DNA from: Rhizophagus irregularis
Lineage: Eukaryota > Glomeromycota > Glomeromycetes > Glomerales > Glomeraceae
NCBI RefSeq assembly: GCF_026210795.1
Contig: NC_089434.1
Coordinates: forward strand, 3,162,001 to 3,226,000
Direction: 5' to 3'
Length of the DNA stretch: 64,000 bases
Shown here: positions 38,298 through 48,501 of the stretch, piece after piece
How positions within the stretch are numbered: the stretch's first letter is position 1
Layout of the letters: each line of letters starts with the position of its first letter
The notes under the pieces: model-generated
The model's input: the letters and a program-made list of their open reading frames with translations, nothing else
Told to the model about the DNA's origin: nothing
Database searches by the model: none
Translations under genes and position numbers: made by a program

Positions 38298-38602
38298 GAT
38301 AATTTATATTTATATATTTTAATATAAGATAATATTTATACCAAGTATAGTTAAAAATTTACTAATTAATAATTGGATCCTTATAATACAAACATTATTC
38401 CTTTGAGCAATTCTCTTGAAGGTATTCTTACCTTCAATAAATACCAGTAGTATTTATATATAAATAAAAATCTTTTATTCCATATTAAAAAAAATAATAA
38501 AATTAGTTAAATTACAAATTATTTCAAATTAAAAAATTTTAAAAATCACATAATTGAAATTAGTATTGACTTATAATTGGATAGAAATTAATACTTTTCT
38601 AT

Positions 38603-38847
38603 AATTCTGGCTGAAGTTATAACTTATTTTATTTTATTTCTAGAAGAGTAGTTATCGGTATCTATAACATTAATAGTATATATACATAAAGGAATACAGG
38701 GACTATTCAGGTTATTAGAATTGCGAATTTAATCCCACAAAGTAGACTAAGCAGTTATGCAAGACCTCACCCTTCAAACTAAACTATACTGGTAGGAAAA
38801 CTACGCTACTACCAGTACTGAATGAAGTTATAACTTAGCTAGAATTA
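38603..38847. mobile_element. Putative MITE-like element with degenerate terminal inverted repeats
   Basis: The left end AATTCTGGCTGAAGTTATAACTT (about 38603-38625) is mirrored at the right end by AAGTTATAACTTAGCTAGAATT (about 38826-38847). Between them is less AT-rich DNA with an internal 9-bp hairpin (TACTGGTAG / CTACCAGTA, about 38788-38818). About 245 bp, no ORF. No clear target-site duplication could be read, so class is unknown. Confidence 0.4.
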
Positions 38848-39160
38848 AGATTTTTAGTTAATATTCATACATGTATCATGTGATTTTATTAAAAAGTTAT
38901 GTAAAAAAAAAAATTTTAATAAATATAATTTTAAATGAAACATGTGATATATGTATTTTTATCTATTCTGCAAATTTACTTAAAGCATCAAAATTAATTT
39001 TGAATATCAATTTTGATTTATTTAATAGATTCTTTTTCTTTTTCTGTTTTTCATTAAATTTAATTCTACTTAATATTAAATGATTAGTATAAAAAATTTA
39101 CTTTTTGAAAACCTGTAAACACTTATTGTATAATTAAATTTTTAATTTGAATACTGTATT

Positions 39161-39895
39161 CCATATATTATGAGCCATAATACCCCTTATATATAGTACT
39201 CTTCTTGAAAAATTTCATAGAATTGTATAATACCTGAGGTATTTTACATTTATCTTGTGATCCAGTAATCAGATTTGAGCCACCTTCTTTTGTTTGATAG
39301 CTCTTATTAAGCTTTTTAAAATAAAAAAAAGACTACTCAAATTGGACTGGTAGATCATAAGATATTTACAAAAAACAGAATTTTTAAGCCGAAATTTTTA
39401 ATAATTATAGTATTAGCCAATCATATGCCGATCATCTGCTAATTTGACTTTAAAGCTTCAGGCAAAGCCACAGATGTTTGGGTGAAACTTGAAACTTTTA
39501 TAGTATATTATTTAGGTATTTAAGAATCTATGGCTAAAATAAATATGAATAATTTTTGATAATCAAGAAGTTATCATTAAATACATGCTTGCAATTATTG
39601 TAAGATTGATATAAGGCTAATATTTGGTAAAATTTTTATGAACTATTTTATGAATTAATTTATTAATAGTATATAAATAAAGTAAATAAAATCAAAATTT
39701 TATACATTATTATGTAAAGTTTGTAAAAAAAATAAACTCCACAGTATTTTTTTTGTGACAATATTGGACAAATGATCAGCAAAATGATCGGCAATATCAT
39801 GATAATATGAGGATGTCCACCCTGTTCCTAAAAGTACAGAGTCAAATTCCCAATATTTGCAAAATACTTAAGGTATTATAGCCTGCAATATATGG
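39161..39895. mobile_element. Putative non-autonomous DNA transposon with 24-bp TIRs (79% match)
   Basis: The left end CCATATATT...GCCATAATACC (39161-39184) and right end GGTATTATAGCC...AATATATGG (39872-39895) are inverted copies, 19 of 24 matching. Inside, a second weaker inverted pair lies at about 39256-39286 and 39334-39364 (TATCTTGTGATC against GATCATAAGATA). The ~735-bp body has no ORF, so it would be a non-autonomous relic. Flanks show no clear target duplication. Confidence 0.35.
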
Positions 39896-40362
39896 TACTT
39901 CTTTTTTTTAATTGCAGCACATTTATAAATCTATTAAAATAATTAAGTAATATATAATAAAAAATTAAAAAACATTTGAACACTTCTTGATAAAAGAGTA
40001 TTTTTTTTTTAAAGTATAAATTATAATTTATTATTATATTTATATTTTAAAATAAATGTTATCTATAAATTTTTTTTTTTTTTTCCACAATGCATTTGAT
40101 AGTTTATTAAATAGAGACAAGACTCAGAAAATACAATTATGACAAAAACTAAATCTAAATTATCTAATATTATTAACTACTAAACCACTCGTCATACGTA
40201 GAAAACACACATGTGCAGCTGTCGAGTGAAATTTTTGCTCAGAGGGTATGATTCGTTTCAAATGTACCATTCTTAAAGATAAACGCTCCTTTTCTTCACA
40301 GCGCATTTACAGGACTCATCATACGGTAACAAAAAAGAAAAAAAGATCTATAAAAGTTGTGT

Positions 40363-40602
40363 TTATAGCTGAAAGAAAATAAAAACTTCGTATCGTTCCT
40401 TCCAAAAGTGACCTAAGGAAATTGAGAAGGAGTGGTATCCATTATCCAAGTCTTTCATAAGTGGCCCAAGGTACACACAATTAAACCAGAACTGACCAGC
40501 TGTAACAAATACGAAACATTTCCAATTCTTTAGACCAGCTAGTGTGAGACCCCATTTACTGGTAGAAAGTTGTTTGTTGTATATAAAGGCGGACTTTAAC
40601 AT
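40363..40602 (-). CDS. Unrecognised ORF with protein-like composition (orphan island)
   Basis: The frame from an ATG at 40602 encodes 79 residues (MLKSAFIYNKQLSTSKWGLT...). The segment LTLAGLKNWKCFVFVTAGQF and the following LGPLMKDLDNGYHSFSISLG have balanced amino acid use and codons, unlike the Phe/Lys/Ile shadows in the flanks. It runs head-to-head with, and just 3 bp from, the small spliced gene at 40606, so they could not both have ordinary promoters. It may be a fragment or exon of a larger gene now broken. I recognise no family. Confidence 0.35.
   Translation of the reverse strand: MLKSAFIYNKQLSTSKWGLTLAGLKNWKCFVFVTAGQFWFNCVYLGPLMKDLDNGYHSFSISLGHFWKERYEVFIFFQL
40580..40587 (+). promoter_or_regulatory. 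TATA box before the small spliced orphan gene
   Basis: TATATAAA lies 19-26 bp before the ATG at 40606. In this AT-rich DNA a TATA match alone is weak, and the spacing to the ATG is very short, leaving almost no 5' leader. Confidence 0.25.
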
Positions 40603-40605
40603 CAA

Positions 40606-41075
40606 ATGTCCAATATCACGGCATATGTTCTTGAAGCATCCGTTATCCTGCCATCAATATTGACTACAATCAACCAACTCAAGTAAGCTTCTATCCAATT
40701 TAAAATATTTTAAAACGAAACTAAAACAAATACTATTTCTAAAAGATAAACTAAAAATATTGGTAAACAAAAGAAAAAAAAAGAAAAAAATAAAAAGAAA
40801 AAATAATTCTGGGATTTATAAAGCCAATTTTTGTCTCTATCTTTTTTCCTTCGAGGTGTGTAGGCACAGTCAAAAATGAGATCCAAAACTTTTATCGAGG
40901 GTTGTTTAAAGAGAAACCAAATTTGGTTAGTTCTACAATATTGGTAAAAATATGGACTGAACGTTACACTGAAAAAGCTGGTAAAATTTCAAAAGCAGTT
41001 GTCCGTTCCGTAAGTTTTCCCAAAATGGAAGTTGTCTTTCAAATCATTTGTTGTTATTTGTAGGTGGGCCAGTAA
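40606..41075 (+). CDS. Small spliced orphan protein of 80 residues
   Basis: Three exons (40606-40682, 40856-41009, 41064-41075) join in frame. Splice signals are good: GTAAGC with a long pyrimidine tract ending CTTCGAG, then a 54-nt intron GTAAGT...TTTGTAG. The protein begins MSNITAYVLEASVILPSILT, continues TVKNEIQNFYRGLFKEKPNL and VKIWTERYTEKAGKISKAVV, and ends RSVGQ. It is basic, helical in appearance and has a hydrophobic first third. No family recognised. The second exon is clearly coding-like. The last exon supplies only three residues and the stop, so the 3' end is the least certain part. It overlaps the minus-strand ORF at 40989-41456 by 87 bp. Confidence 0.45.
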
Positions 41076-41456
41076 GTTGCAGAAGATATCCAGAAACGCG
41101 TCTAGTTTATGACGCGATCTAATCCAAAATTTATTTGATGGTGACCTAATCGGGAGTCTAGTGACTTGACGAATAGGAAACGCCAGCAGGTGTTTATAAA
41201 CAGTGGGTGTCAAAAAAGGTGTAGAAGAAGGTAGAGGTGTATATTGATCATATCGTTCAAGTAGGCTAGTTAAAGTCTTCCAGAGATAGTCTTGTGTATG
41301 GTGCTTAAGTCGTTGTGGAGCTGTCTCATGCTTCTTGATAGCTTGTTCCAGTATCTTGAAGAAAGAGGATCTATTGGTATATAGAAAGTTGTTGTGGAGA
41401 AAATCCACAAAGTCTTTATTGTTAAGGAGGTCGTTAGTTGCTCTTTCCATATCCAA
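40989..41456 (-). CDS. Unrecognised 155-codon ORF in the orphan island
   Basis: The ATG at 41456 opens MDMERATNDLLNNKDFVDFL, followed by FFKILEQAIKKHETAPQRLK and LWKTLTSLLERYDQYTPLPS. Amino acid use is balanced and helix-rich, far from the surrounding AT-driven frames. The frame stays open 21 codons upstream of the ATG (ATLFKQNNETLD...), next to a possible TTTTTAAG acceptor, so a 5' exon may exist. No known domain is recognised. It overlaps the plus-strand spliced gene at its 3' end; at most one of the two gene models may be right there. Confidence 0.4.
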   Translation of the reverse strand: MDMERATNDLLNNKDFVDFLHNNFLYTNRSSFFKILEQAIKKHETAPQRLKHHTQDYLWKTLTSLLERYDQYTPLPSSTPFLTPTVYKHLLAFPIRQVTRLPIRSPSNKFWIRSRHKLDAFLDIFCNLLAHLQITTNDLKDNFHFGKTYGTDNCF

Positions 41457-41559
41457 GGTTTCATTATTCTGCTTAAAAAGGGTAGCTTAAAACTGTCCAC
41501 ATTTTATTGTCGTCCTAAGCTTGCTTATTCTGGGTGATACGCCTCTCCAAACCATCTTA

Positions 41560-44500
41560 GTCTAGAAACACCACAAAGAGAGGGAAAACGCATAAAGAAT
41601 AGGAAAAATAAAAAAATAAAAGAAAATTTCTAATACCACGGTAGGTTTTTTGCTGTTAAGTAGTTATTTGAAGTATATGAAATAAAATAAAAGTGTATTG
41701 ACTATAAGCGAAGTAAAGAAAAAATATTTTTGTTATCGAAAAAATATGGTCCAGACGTTTAGCAGAAAGAGTTTCCCTTAGTTATTATAATATCTGTTAT
41801 CTATAAATTAATCATTAAAATATTATTAAAAGAATTATTATTTTATGTTATTTTATAGCCAAATAGAATTATACTTTTTTCATCATGCTGATATTTTTTT
41901 ATTAAGTTATAAATAAACTACCATTGTATAATTATTATTGATATTTTTAACATTGTTTAATTAATAATTTATTGTATTTATAAAATAATCATTGGTGATT
42001 GCAGAATAACACAGTTTCGCAGTTCAGTAATATTCTAATCTCCTATCAAATAATTATTATATATTATTTAAATTATTTTAATATTATTCTTATTTAAAAA
42101 CTTTAATTTTATTTTATATTTTATTTATTTTTTCAAATTAGTTTTCATTAAATATTAAATTTAAAAAAAATTTATATATTAGACCATATAAATTAATTTT
42201 ATGATTTTTATAATATAAAAATTTTATTAATAACATAGTTAATTTTTTTTTCAAAAATTTTATATATAAAATTTTTTTTTTAATTTTTAAAAAATTTTTA
42301 CCTGATATAATAATAATATAAAAAAAATTTTTTTTAACTTATAAACAATTAATAAAAACTAATCCAACTGGAATATGAAAATTATTTTTACTACTTTATA
42401 TAATTATATCACCTTATTACTATACCAAGTAAAATTTTTTTTAATATTTAAACTAAATTTTATATAAAAAAAATAATTTATTACTTTTTTAATTTAATGT
42501 ATATTAGTCTATAGAAATATCACAAAATTTTTAGAAAAATTTTTGGTACTATGATTTTATAAAATAAACAATTAAATTTTATTGTTTATATTATAATTAG
42601 AATAATATCTCAGTCCAAAATTTTGAAATTAAAAAACAAAAATTTCAGGTTAAAGATAATATATATATATTATACAACATAACAAGTATATATTTTGATA
42701 TTTATTAAGTTCTTAAAAATATTTTTACACTCTTTAAAAATTGAAATTTCAGTTTAACCAGTTCAATCAACTTAAATATTGTCAATTCTTTTTTTATTTT
42801 TAGAAAATTGCTAAAGTTCACTAGCAGTATTGATCACCATACTAGCATTATAATGTACTTTCAACTAGAATTAAAAATCTAATAAAATACTGGCCGGCAT
42901 TATATTATAATTTTACCACCTGTAATATTTAGCAATACCCTTATTTTTATATAGTAAATTAATAGACATAAAAAAAAACTCATTTTTTTTGCTTTATTTT
43001 AAATATTTTATATGTATCTTTTATTTTAATATAATTTTAGTTTTAATAGTTAGGCATATTTATTAAATAAACAATTTCTTAATTCTGGCCAAACACTAGA
43101 AATTAGCCTTAATGGCAGTCAAAAATAAAATCTATATCATTAAAATAATTTCTTCAAATAAGTTTTGTGAAAAAGCATAAAAAAATAAAAATATTTGTAT
43201 AATTATTTTAAATTTTTAACATAGATCAGTGACATAAAGGTAAAAAATAAGTGTTTTTTAATTAATAATAATTCTTTTTTTTAATAATATAATTTTTTAA
43301 AAAAATATATAGTATTTAGTCTTAATAATCATTAAAGAAAAAAATTTTAATTTTAATATATTATATTAATATTGAGAATATTTAGTAATTAGTATATGTA
43401 TAATAGTTAGTGTATGTAAATATTATATAAATAAGTAATAGAATTAAATAACTTATGACTTACGATCGATTAAATAGTTAGTTTAAAATTATTATGTTAC
43501 AAAATAATTTACTAATGATCTGCAAGTGTTGTGACATTTCCGCTGACTGTATATTCACATAATATTCACATTAAATAATTATATTTTACAGTATATAAAA
43601 TAAAATAAATAAATCTATATTTAATATTTGCCTTTGGTTCAACTTTATTAATTATATTTAAATTTTTACAATGGAGTTCGATTTTTATTTTGGTGTAATT
43701 AATATTACTTCATATTTTGTAAACTGATAAAACTATCAAAATATTATGATAGTTAATAATGACTTACAAAATAAATAGTGTAAAGCTAAAAATTCAATAA
43801 TAATTACTAAATTAAGAATGTTGAACAACAATATTAAAAAAGAAAACAATGCCGTTTGACATAAAAGATATTTGCAATAATTTAACTTTAAATAACTCAT
43901 ATCATTTGATTAATACTAAAATTATTCATTAATCTTACGCTTACGAATGAATAAATAAATAAATAAATTTTATTAAATAATTTACTTTTTTGAATTTTTT
44001 TCTTTGTTACTAAAGAACGATTGTTTAAAAATTTTAATACGAGGTCTGTTCACCTATCCACTACTTGTCACAGTACCCAAGCGAGGGTAACACAATTCAT
44101 TTTCATTCATGTCTATAGATGGTTTTAAATTTACTTAATAGACGAAATTATATCTGAAATTATTTGAATTCTTTGACTAAAAATACATTAAACTGTGTAC
44201 ATGTTAAATCGGTGTAGATCATTAGCAAGTGGTTTTATATTCGATTGGCAAATCCGAAATTAATTTAAGGGCATTGTTCCAGCCGTGTGGTGCTAAAATT
44301 ACCAATCAAATTAAACAATATAAGAACGCCGATCACCACGTTTCCTTGTTTCCTATACATAGTCTTAAATAATAAATGGACAACGAAACATGTTAAAAAA
44401 CTAATTACCTTAACAAAGAAATAAATACATTTATGAAACCTTATTCTCCTTGTAAGATCGTAACTTATCTCACTTGCAATCATTTTTGAACGCCATTTCA

Positions 44501-44818
44501 AGCAACAAATAGTAACACACGGTTTCCTTATTGTTAAAACTCTTCTTTATTAAAACTAATAAAGAAACAATATGATAGATATAATTACTTTGTCTATCGA
44601 ATGATATAAAATGAATGTTAATTCGTGGGAAGCAGATTTCCTCACTTTTGAAAAAAAAAAAAAAGTCATAATTAATCCTATCCAAATAATTTAATCCCTG
44701 GTGGATTTTTCTCTTTTGAAATAAAGCATCCCACTTTTCATTCTTTTTAATAAAATCCCTTTACCTTTCAAATTAATTAAAAAATCTTTCTTTCTCAACT
44801 TCCATCAATAAAATAAAA
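41560..44818. other. AT-rich gene desert
   Basis: About 3.2 kb, more AT-rich than the rest of the window, with no coding signal. Long runs made almost only of A and T fill 42050-42500 and 43250-43650. A small more GC-rich patch at 44041-44095 (CACCTATCCACTACTTGTCA) may be a repeat fragment. The last ~200 bp should be promoter of the next gene. Confidence 0.45.
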
Positions 44819-45304
44819 ATGGTTAATACTTCGTGGATCTTATTAAACACGCTGCGCGTGCTCTCAATCTTCTCATTGATGCTAGTAATAGCAACATGTA
44901 TAATAGTAAATGTAAAAGGATTTCATGGCTTGGGCCGAAGTAATACAATATTCCAATTTTTCGTTCGATGCTTTATTGCTATAGAAGCATTGATCTTAAT
45001 ATTCACAGAATTGGGATGGCCAAAACGAATTTTCGCTTGGTTCCCAATGTTGGACTCATGGACTTTCTTCGGTTTCTTACAAATTTCAATGGGCTCACTT
45101 ATTCTTGGATATGATAGTGGAATAAATAGTCAAAATTTTTTGGGTCAAAGTTTATTCATTTTTATTGTTGTGCCTGGTTGGTTTGTATTTATAATTGGAA
45201 TAATTTATATGTTATGTGGTACTTTCGGTGGTAAATCCTTAAAAAATAAACGAGTAATTGGTAGAGGTTCTGAAAAATCTTCACCTCCTTCTTATACTGT
45301 ATAA
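44819..45304 (+). CDS. Four-helix fungal membrane protein (DUF7598-like)
   Basis: An intronless 161-residue protein with four hydrophobic segments: about 7-31 (LNTLRVLSIFSLMLVIATCI), 43-63, 79-96 and 106-133 (SLFIFIVVPGWFVFIIGIIY). It ends in a short basic, Ser/Pro-rich tail with SPPSYTV. Size, four-helix layout and the conserved-looking R-V-L-S and ELGWPKRIFAWFP stretches fit the small fungal proteins grouped as DUF7598. Their function is not known. Expected location is a cellular membrane; no targeting motif is clear. Confidence 0.65.
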   Translation: MVNTSWILLNTLRVLSIFSLMLVIATCIIVNVKGFHGLGRSNTIFQFFVRCFIAIEALILIFTELGWPKRIFAWFPMLDSWTFFGFLQISMGSLILGYDSGINSQNFLGQSLFIFIVVPGWFVFIIGIIYMLCGTFGGKSLKNKRVIGRGSEKSSPPSYTV

Positions 45305-45568
45305 CTAAATTAATTATTCGCCATTCGGTTTAAAAAAATTTGTATTCAGCGTGAAGATATTATGTAATTCATGTTTAAAATTATTTCTTTCTGACTTTAT
45401 AATACTTTATAGATTTTTCCTTAAAAAAAAGTGGATGTAAATTATAATAAAGAGAAAAATCAACCAAAAGGGTTTGATAATAGGATTAACTATTTTATCG
45501 TATTACAAAATGAAAATATAAATTGATATAAATTGTAAAAAATTAAAAAAAAAATATTATACCTACAT

Positions 45569-45713
45569 TTTATCGCCGTTTTCAAAATAGTGTACGCAAT
45601 TTATTTGTGATTGTATATTCGAATACCAATATTCGCCCGGTTTTCGTCCGGTTTTCGGGTTTCTTTTTTTTTATTCAATTTAACTGAATACATCATTTTG
45701 AAAACGGCGATAA
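45569..45713. mobile_element. MITE-like element with perfect 20-bp inverted repeats
   Basis: TTTATCGCCGTTTTCAAAAT (45569-45588) is exactly inverted at 45694-45713. The 105-bp middle holds two CCGGTTTTCG words (about 45640-45658). Perfect 20-bp arms with a GC core are unlikely by chance in this AT-rich spacer. No ORF and no obvious target duplication. Confidence 0.5.
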
Positions 45714-46254
45714 ATTTTATATGCACTCACTCATTTTTTGGATGGACTACAGTCAAAAACCTTGATGTACCAATAACTGCATGTACGATAGATTTTCCAT
45801 GTCTCATTTCACAATTAATAAAGAATCTCATTGTATATTATTTCGCGTTGTAACATGTATTTGATACTTTTCTTTTGCCCCTTTTGACTGTAGATCTTTG
45901 AGACAATAATAATGATAATAGGTTGATATAAAACGTTTTTTAAAACGATTTGAAAATTGTTGCACTTTATATTATTCACCTAATATTGTTCCTTAATCAT
46001 TATTAAACATGTACAAAAGTCAATAGAGTTTCAATTGCTGTAAAAGGAAAATCAGGAATTTTTTTTTAAGTGATAAAAAATTGCGCGCCATCCTTGAGGA
46101 TTTGGAAGACAGGACATCGGTTCTGGAAGGATAGTCAGAAACAATATAATTTTATTCATCGGTTTCAAACTTTTAAGAAACGGATGATCACTATTGAAAT
46201 ATTGAAATACAATGCTTTAAACTCGATTGAGCCAATAAAAAATTCATCGATGGT

Positions 46255-46303
46255 CACGTGAGCGTGAAATTTTTGAATAAAATAGAAATTTCTTTTTACG
46301 CGT
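46255..46303 (+). promoter_or_regulatory. CACGTG and ACGCGT (MluI cell-cycle box) upstream of PSF1
   Basis: CACGTG at 46255-46260 (GTCACGTGAG) and ACGCGT at 46298-46303 lie 86 and 43 bp before the PSF1 ATG. ACGCGT is the MBF site that drives G1/S expression of replication genes in yeasts, which fits a GINS subunit. Use in this fungus is inferred. Confidence 0.5.
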
Positions 46304-46340
46304 CTTTTTACATTAAAGCTATTAACTATTCTAATTCGCA

Positions 46341-46922
46341 ATGTACACGAACTCTGTGGTTCGTCCTTTGATTGACACCACAAAAAGAACAAGAGAAACT
46401 AAGAGCACATTGTTCTATGAAAGGGACAAAGTCCAAGGATTATGTGAAGAAATCAATCTTTTAAAGCAAGTAACTGAAGTGGTTAACGATAATAATGAAT
46501 ATTTGAATCAGGAAAAAAAATATGTTTATAATACTATTCAAAAAAAAAAATTGAATGTAATTCAATTATATCACTTTCAAAGAATTCAAAAAAACAAAGA
46601 TGCTGCAAGTAGAGAAACGCGTTTAACTCAAAATGAATTAAATAGATTATCTGATCGGGAACAATCATTTTATAAAAAATATGAGCAACTTATTCAAGAT
46701 TATAAAAGTAAATGTCCAGAATCTCTTTACATATCCAATGAATTACATGCTCCTAAAAGGCCTTATGTGGTCGTTCGGGTGATTGAAAATGTCGGAGAAG
46801 TGGTGACCAAGAATGGTATTATCGAATTGCTCAAAGGAAGTCAAACTATGGTTAGAGAAGCAGATTCAATAATTGCAAAACTGATAAAGATGGGTTACCT
46901 CAAAAAAATTGATAGTTATTAA
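46341..46922 (+). CDS. PSF1: GINS complex subunit PSF1
   Basis: An intronless 193-residue protein, close to the ~196-208 of known Psf1. The helical A domain comes first, with LYHFQRIQKNKDAASRE and LSDREQSFYKKYEQLIQDY, the latter matching the AEEMEWFNNYK.SL.TYM block of human GINS1. The small beta-rich B domain closes the protein: PKRPYVVVRVIENVGEVV, LLKGSQTMV and KLIKMGYLKKI. These align with the PPKSLYIEVRCLKDYGE, SQHFL and LIRQGVLEHI of GINS1. GINS joins Cdc45 and MCM2-7 as the replicative helicase. Sld5 has a related fold, but the A-then-B order and length favour Psf1. An MluI box lies just upstream. Confidence 0.85.
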   Translation: MYTNSVVRPLIDTTKRTRETKSTLFYERDKVQGLCEEINLLKQVTEVVNDNNEYLNQEKKYVYNTIQKKKLNVIQLYHFQRIQKNKDAASRETRLTQNELNRLSDREQSFYKKYEQLIQDYKSKCPESLYISNELHAPKRPYVVVRVIENVGEVVTKNGIIELLKGSQTMVREADSIIAKLIKMGYLKKIDSY

Positions 46923-47140
46923 TGAAGTGATACACCACTTATAGCGTTAAACTATATACTAAACTGGTTATTATTCTGTTCCCTGAATATTTTTTTTTTT
47001 TGGTTAATGTTAATATAATTAAATTCTATTCAATTTATAATTACGTATGCGAAATTATACTTATGTATTGTGTTATATAGATGTAATAGATATAATTTTT
47101 AACCGCAATAATTTATTTATGGTTGTTTTTGAATTTTATT

Positions 47141-48256
47141 TTAGATTTCTGATAACTTTCTCTTCTTCGTGTCTTTGTCTTTTTCTTTTCCTTTTTCTTT
47201 CTTCTTACTTGCGGTATCTTCTAAGTTGTCCTCAACCTCTGTATCATTATCATCGGAACCTCCACTATCGGAATCGCTTATTTCAACGTCCCTATAATAT
47301 AAAAAAAAGTAAAATGAGTATAAAATAAAGCTAATGCATAAAAAATAACATTTAGACGCTTACCACATTGACAATGAAGCAATGGTATTTTTTGAAGAGC
47401 CTATAGAAGCATCATTTTTTTTATTTATACCTGGCTTTTGGAGAGCTGATATATAAAGCATAAATTTATTAGTAAACTATCTTTATATAAAATAGAGATT
47501 GATTTAAAATGAATAATATAATATACCTTCGGCAACTGTGTTTTGTACCTTCTCCTTCATTTCTTCGCTAGCCTTTAAGTAAGCAGTGTCATCAAAACGA
47601 TGCTTTTTTGTTGAAGGTTCACGCAAACCTTCTTCAATTTTCTTTTTTACTTTTTCCCTTTGAGCACGTTGACGTTCTGGCTCTTGCTCAAGATGGTCAG
47701 CCAATCTATATGAAAAATCAGAATTTGGTAATAAGTTTTTTTTTTTAAAAAAAAAGAATTGGTAATAATATGAGTTGTAATAAATAAAGTACCTTCTAGC
47801 CTCATTAACGGTTCTTAATCTACGTCCATTCAAATCACGACATGCTTCAAAGTTAGTAGTTTTTTGGCTTGCCATCTTACCTCCTTGTGCTCTTAACATA
47901 GAACCAAAACCTCCTTTTCCACCAAGAATGCGAATTCTAAGGTTAACGTTTACAAACTCCTCATTTTCGAAAATAGGAGCATGATCGTTTAATAACTTTC
48001 CGGATGTTGTATAAAGATATTGATCCTTAGGTTCAAGCAAGAGTCGTTTATATACGACTTGTTTTATATCGAATATAGTTATGTGAGCATCTGTTGGAAA
48101 AGTCAAGCACATCGTTTTCTTGTCACTAAATAAAGTCACGATCACCGATCGGTACTTTTGTTCAGACTTTTCTTTAAAAACATTGTTTGAAAGATCGTCA
48201 AATGGAGAATACGAAAAGTTATATACAGGCTCAATAGGGAATAATGTAGTTGCCAT
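47141..48256 (-). CDS. SDE2: SDE2, ubiquitin-like splicing and genome-stability factor
   Basis: Four exons. Exon 1 (start 48256) encodes a ubiquitin-like fold ending in [18 protein letters not shown], the hallmark of Sde2, where proteases cut after the first GG to release an activated C-terminal fragment beginning with Lys. It continues [17 protein letters not shown]. Exon 2 starts [18 protein letters not shown]. Exon 3 carries [14 protein letters not shown]. Exon 4 is an acidic run followed by a Lys-rich end, stopping at 47141-47143. All four joins keep frame. In S. pombe Sde2 helps splice selected introns; in humans it works at stalled forks. It is head-to-head with SWP1 across 245 bp containing CACGTG. 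Confidence 0.92.
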
Positions 48257-48377
48257 AATTGAAATTATTTGTTTAAATCTGGTACTGATTATGAACAGTA
48301 CAAGTCAGAAATCGTAAGAAAACAAAAACACAAAAAGCAAGCCATTTGAACATGATCTGACAAATTATCTGTATTTT

Positions 48378-48383
48378 CACGTG
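48378..48383. promoter_or_regulatory. CACGTG site in the divergent SDE2/SWP1 promoter
   Basis: CACGTG sits in TTCACGTGAT, 122 bp from the SDE2 ATG and 119 bp from the SWP1 ATG, almost at the midpoint. A related AGTACGTGAA follows 40 bp on. Confidence 0.35.
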
Positions 48384-48501
48384 ATTTATACCTAAATTAA
48401 ACTATAACCAATTATCACCAAGTACGTGAAAAGTCATAATTAGATTATTTAAAAATTCAACCAACTTCTCTCTGGTTTATAACGATAAAAAAAATAAAAA
48501 A

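Larger units (their letters stand above)
38298..40579. other. AT-rich gene-poor stretch with inverted-repeat element remnants
   Basis: About 2.3 kb after BOS1 with no recognisable gene. It contains two separate inverted-repeat structures, listed as own features (38603-38847 and 39161-39895). From about 40200 the composition becomes more balanced and coding-like on the minus strand. Confidence 0.4.
45305..46340. other. Spacer with an inverted-repeat element and the PSF1 promoter
   Basis: About 1 kb without a recognisable gene. It holds the inverted-repeat element at 45569-45713 and, near the right end, CACGTG (46255) and ACGCGT (46298) upstream of PSF1. Short open frames here look like noise. 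Confidence 0.45.

Noticed and set aside
38700-38830. tRNA-like or SINE-like content in the 38.6-kb element
   Set aside because: No cloverleaf and no B box; the 9-bp hairpin and inverted ends fit a MITE-like element better.
44265-44685. Two overlapping minus frames before the four-TM gene
   Set aside because: Different frames of AT-rich promoter DNA; no shared protein character, no splice pair joining them.
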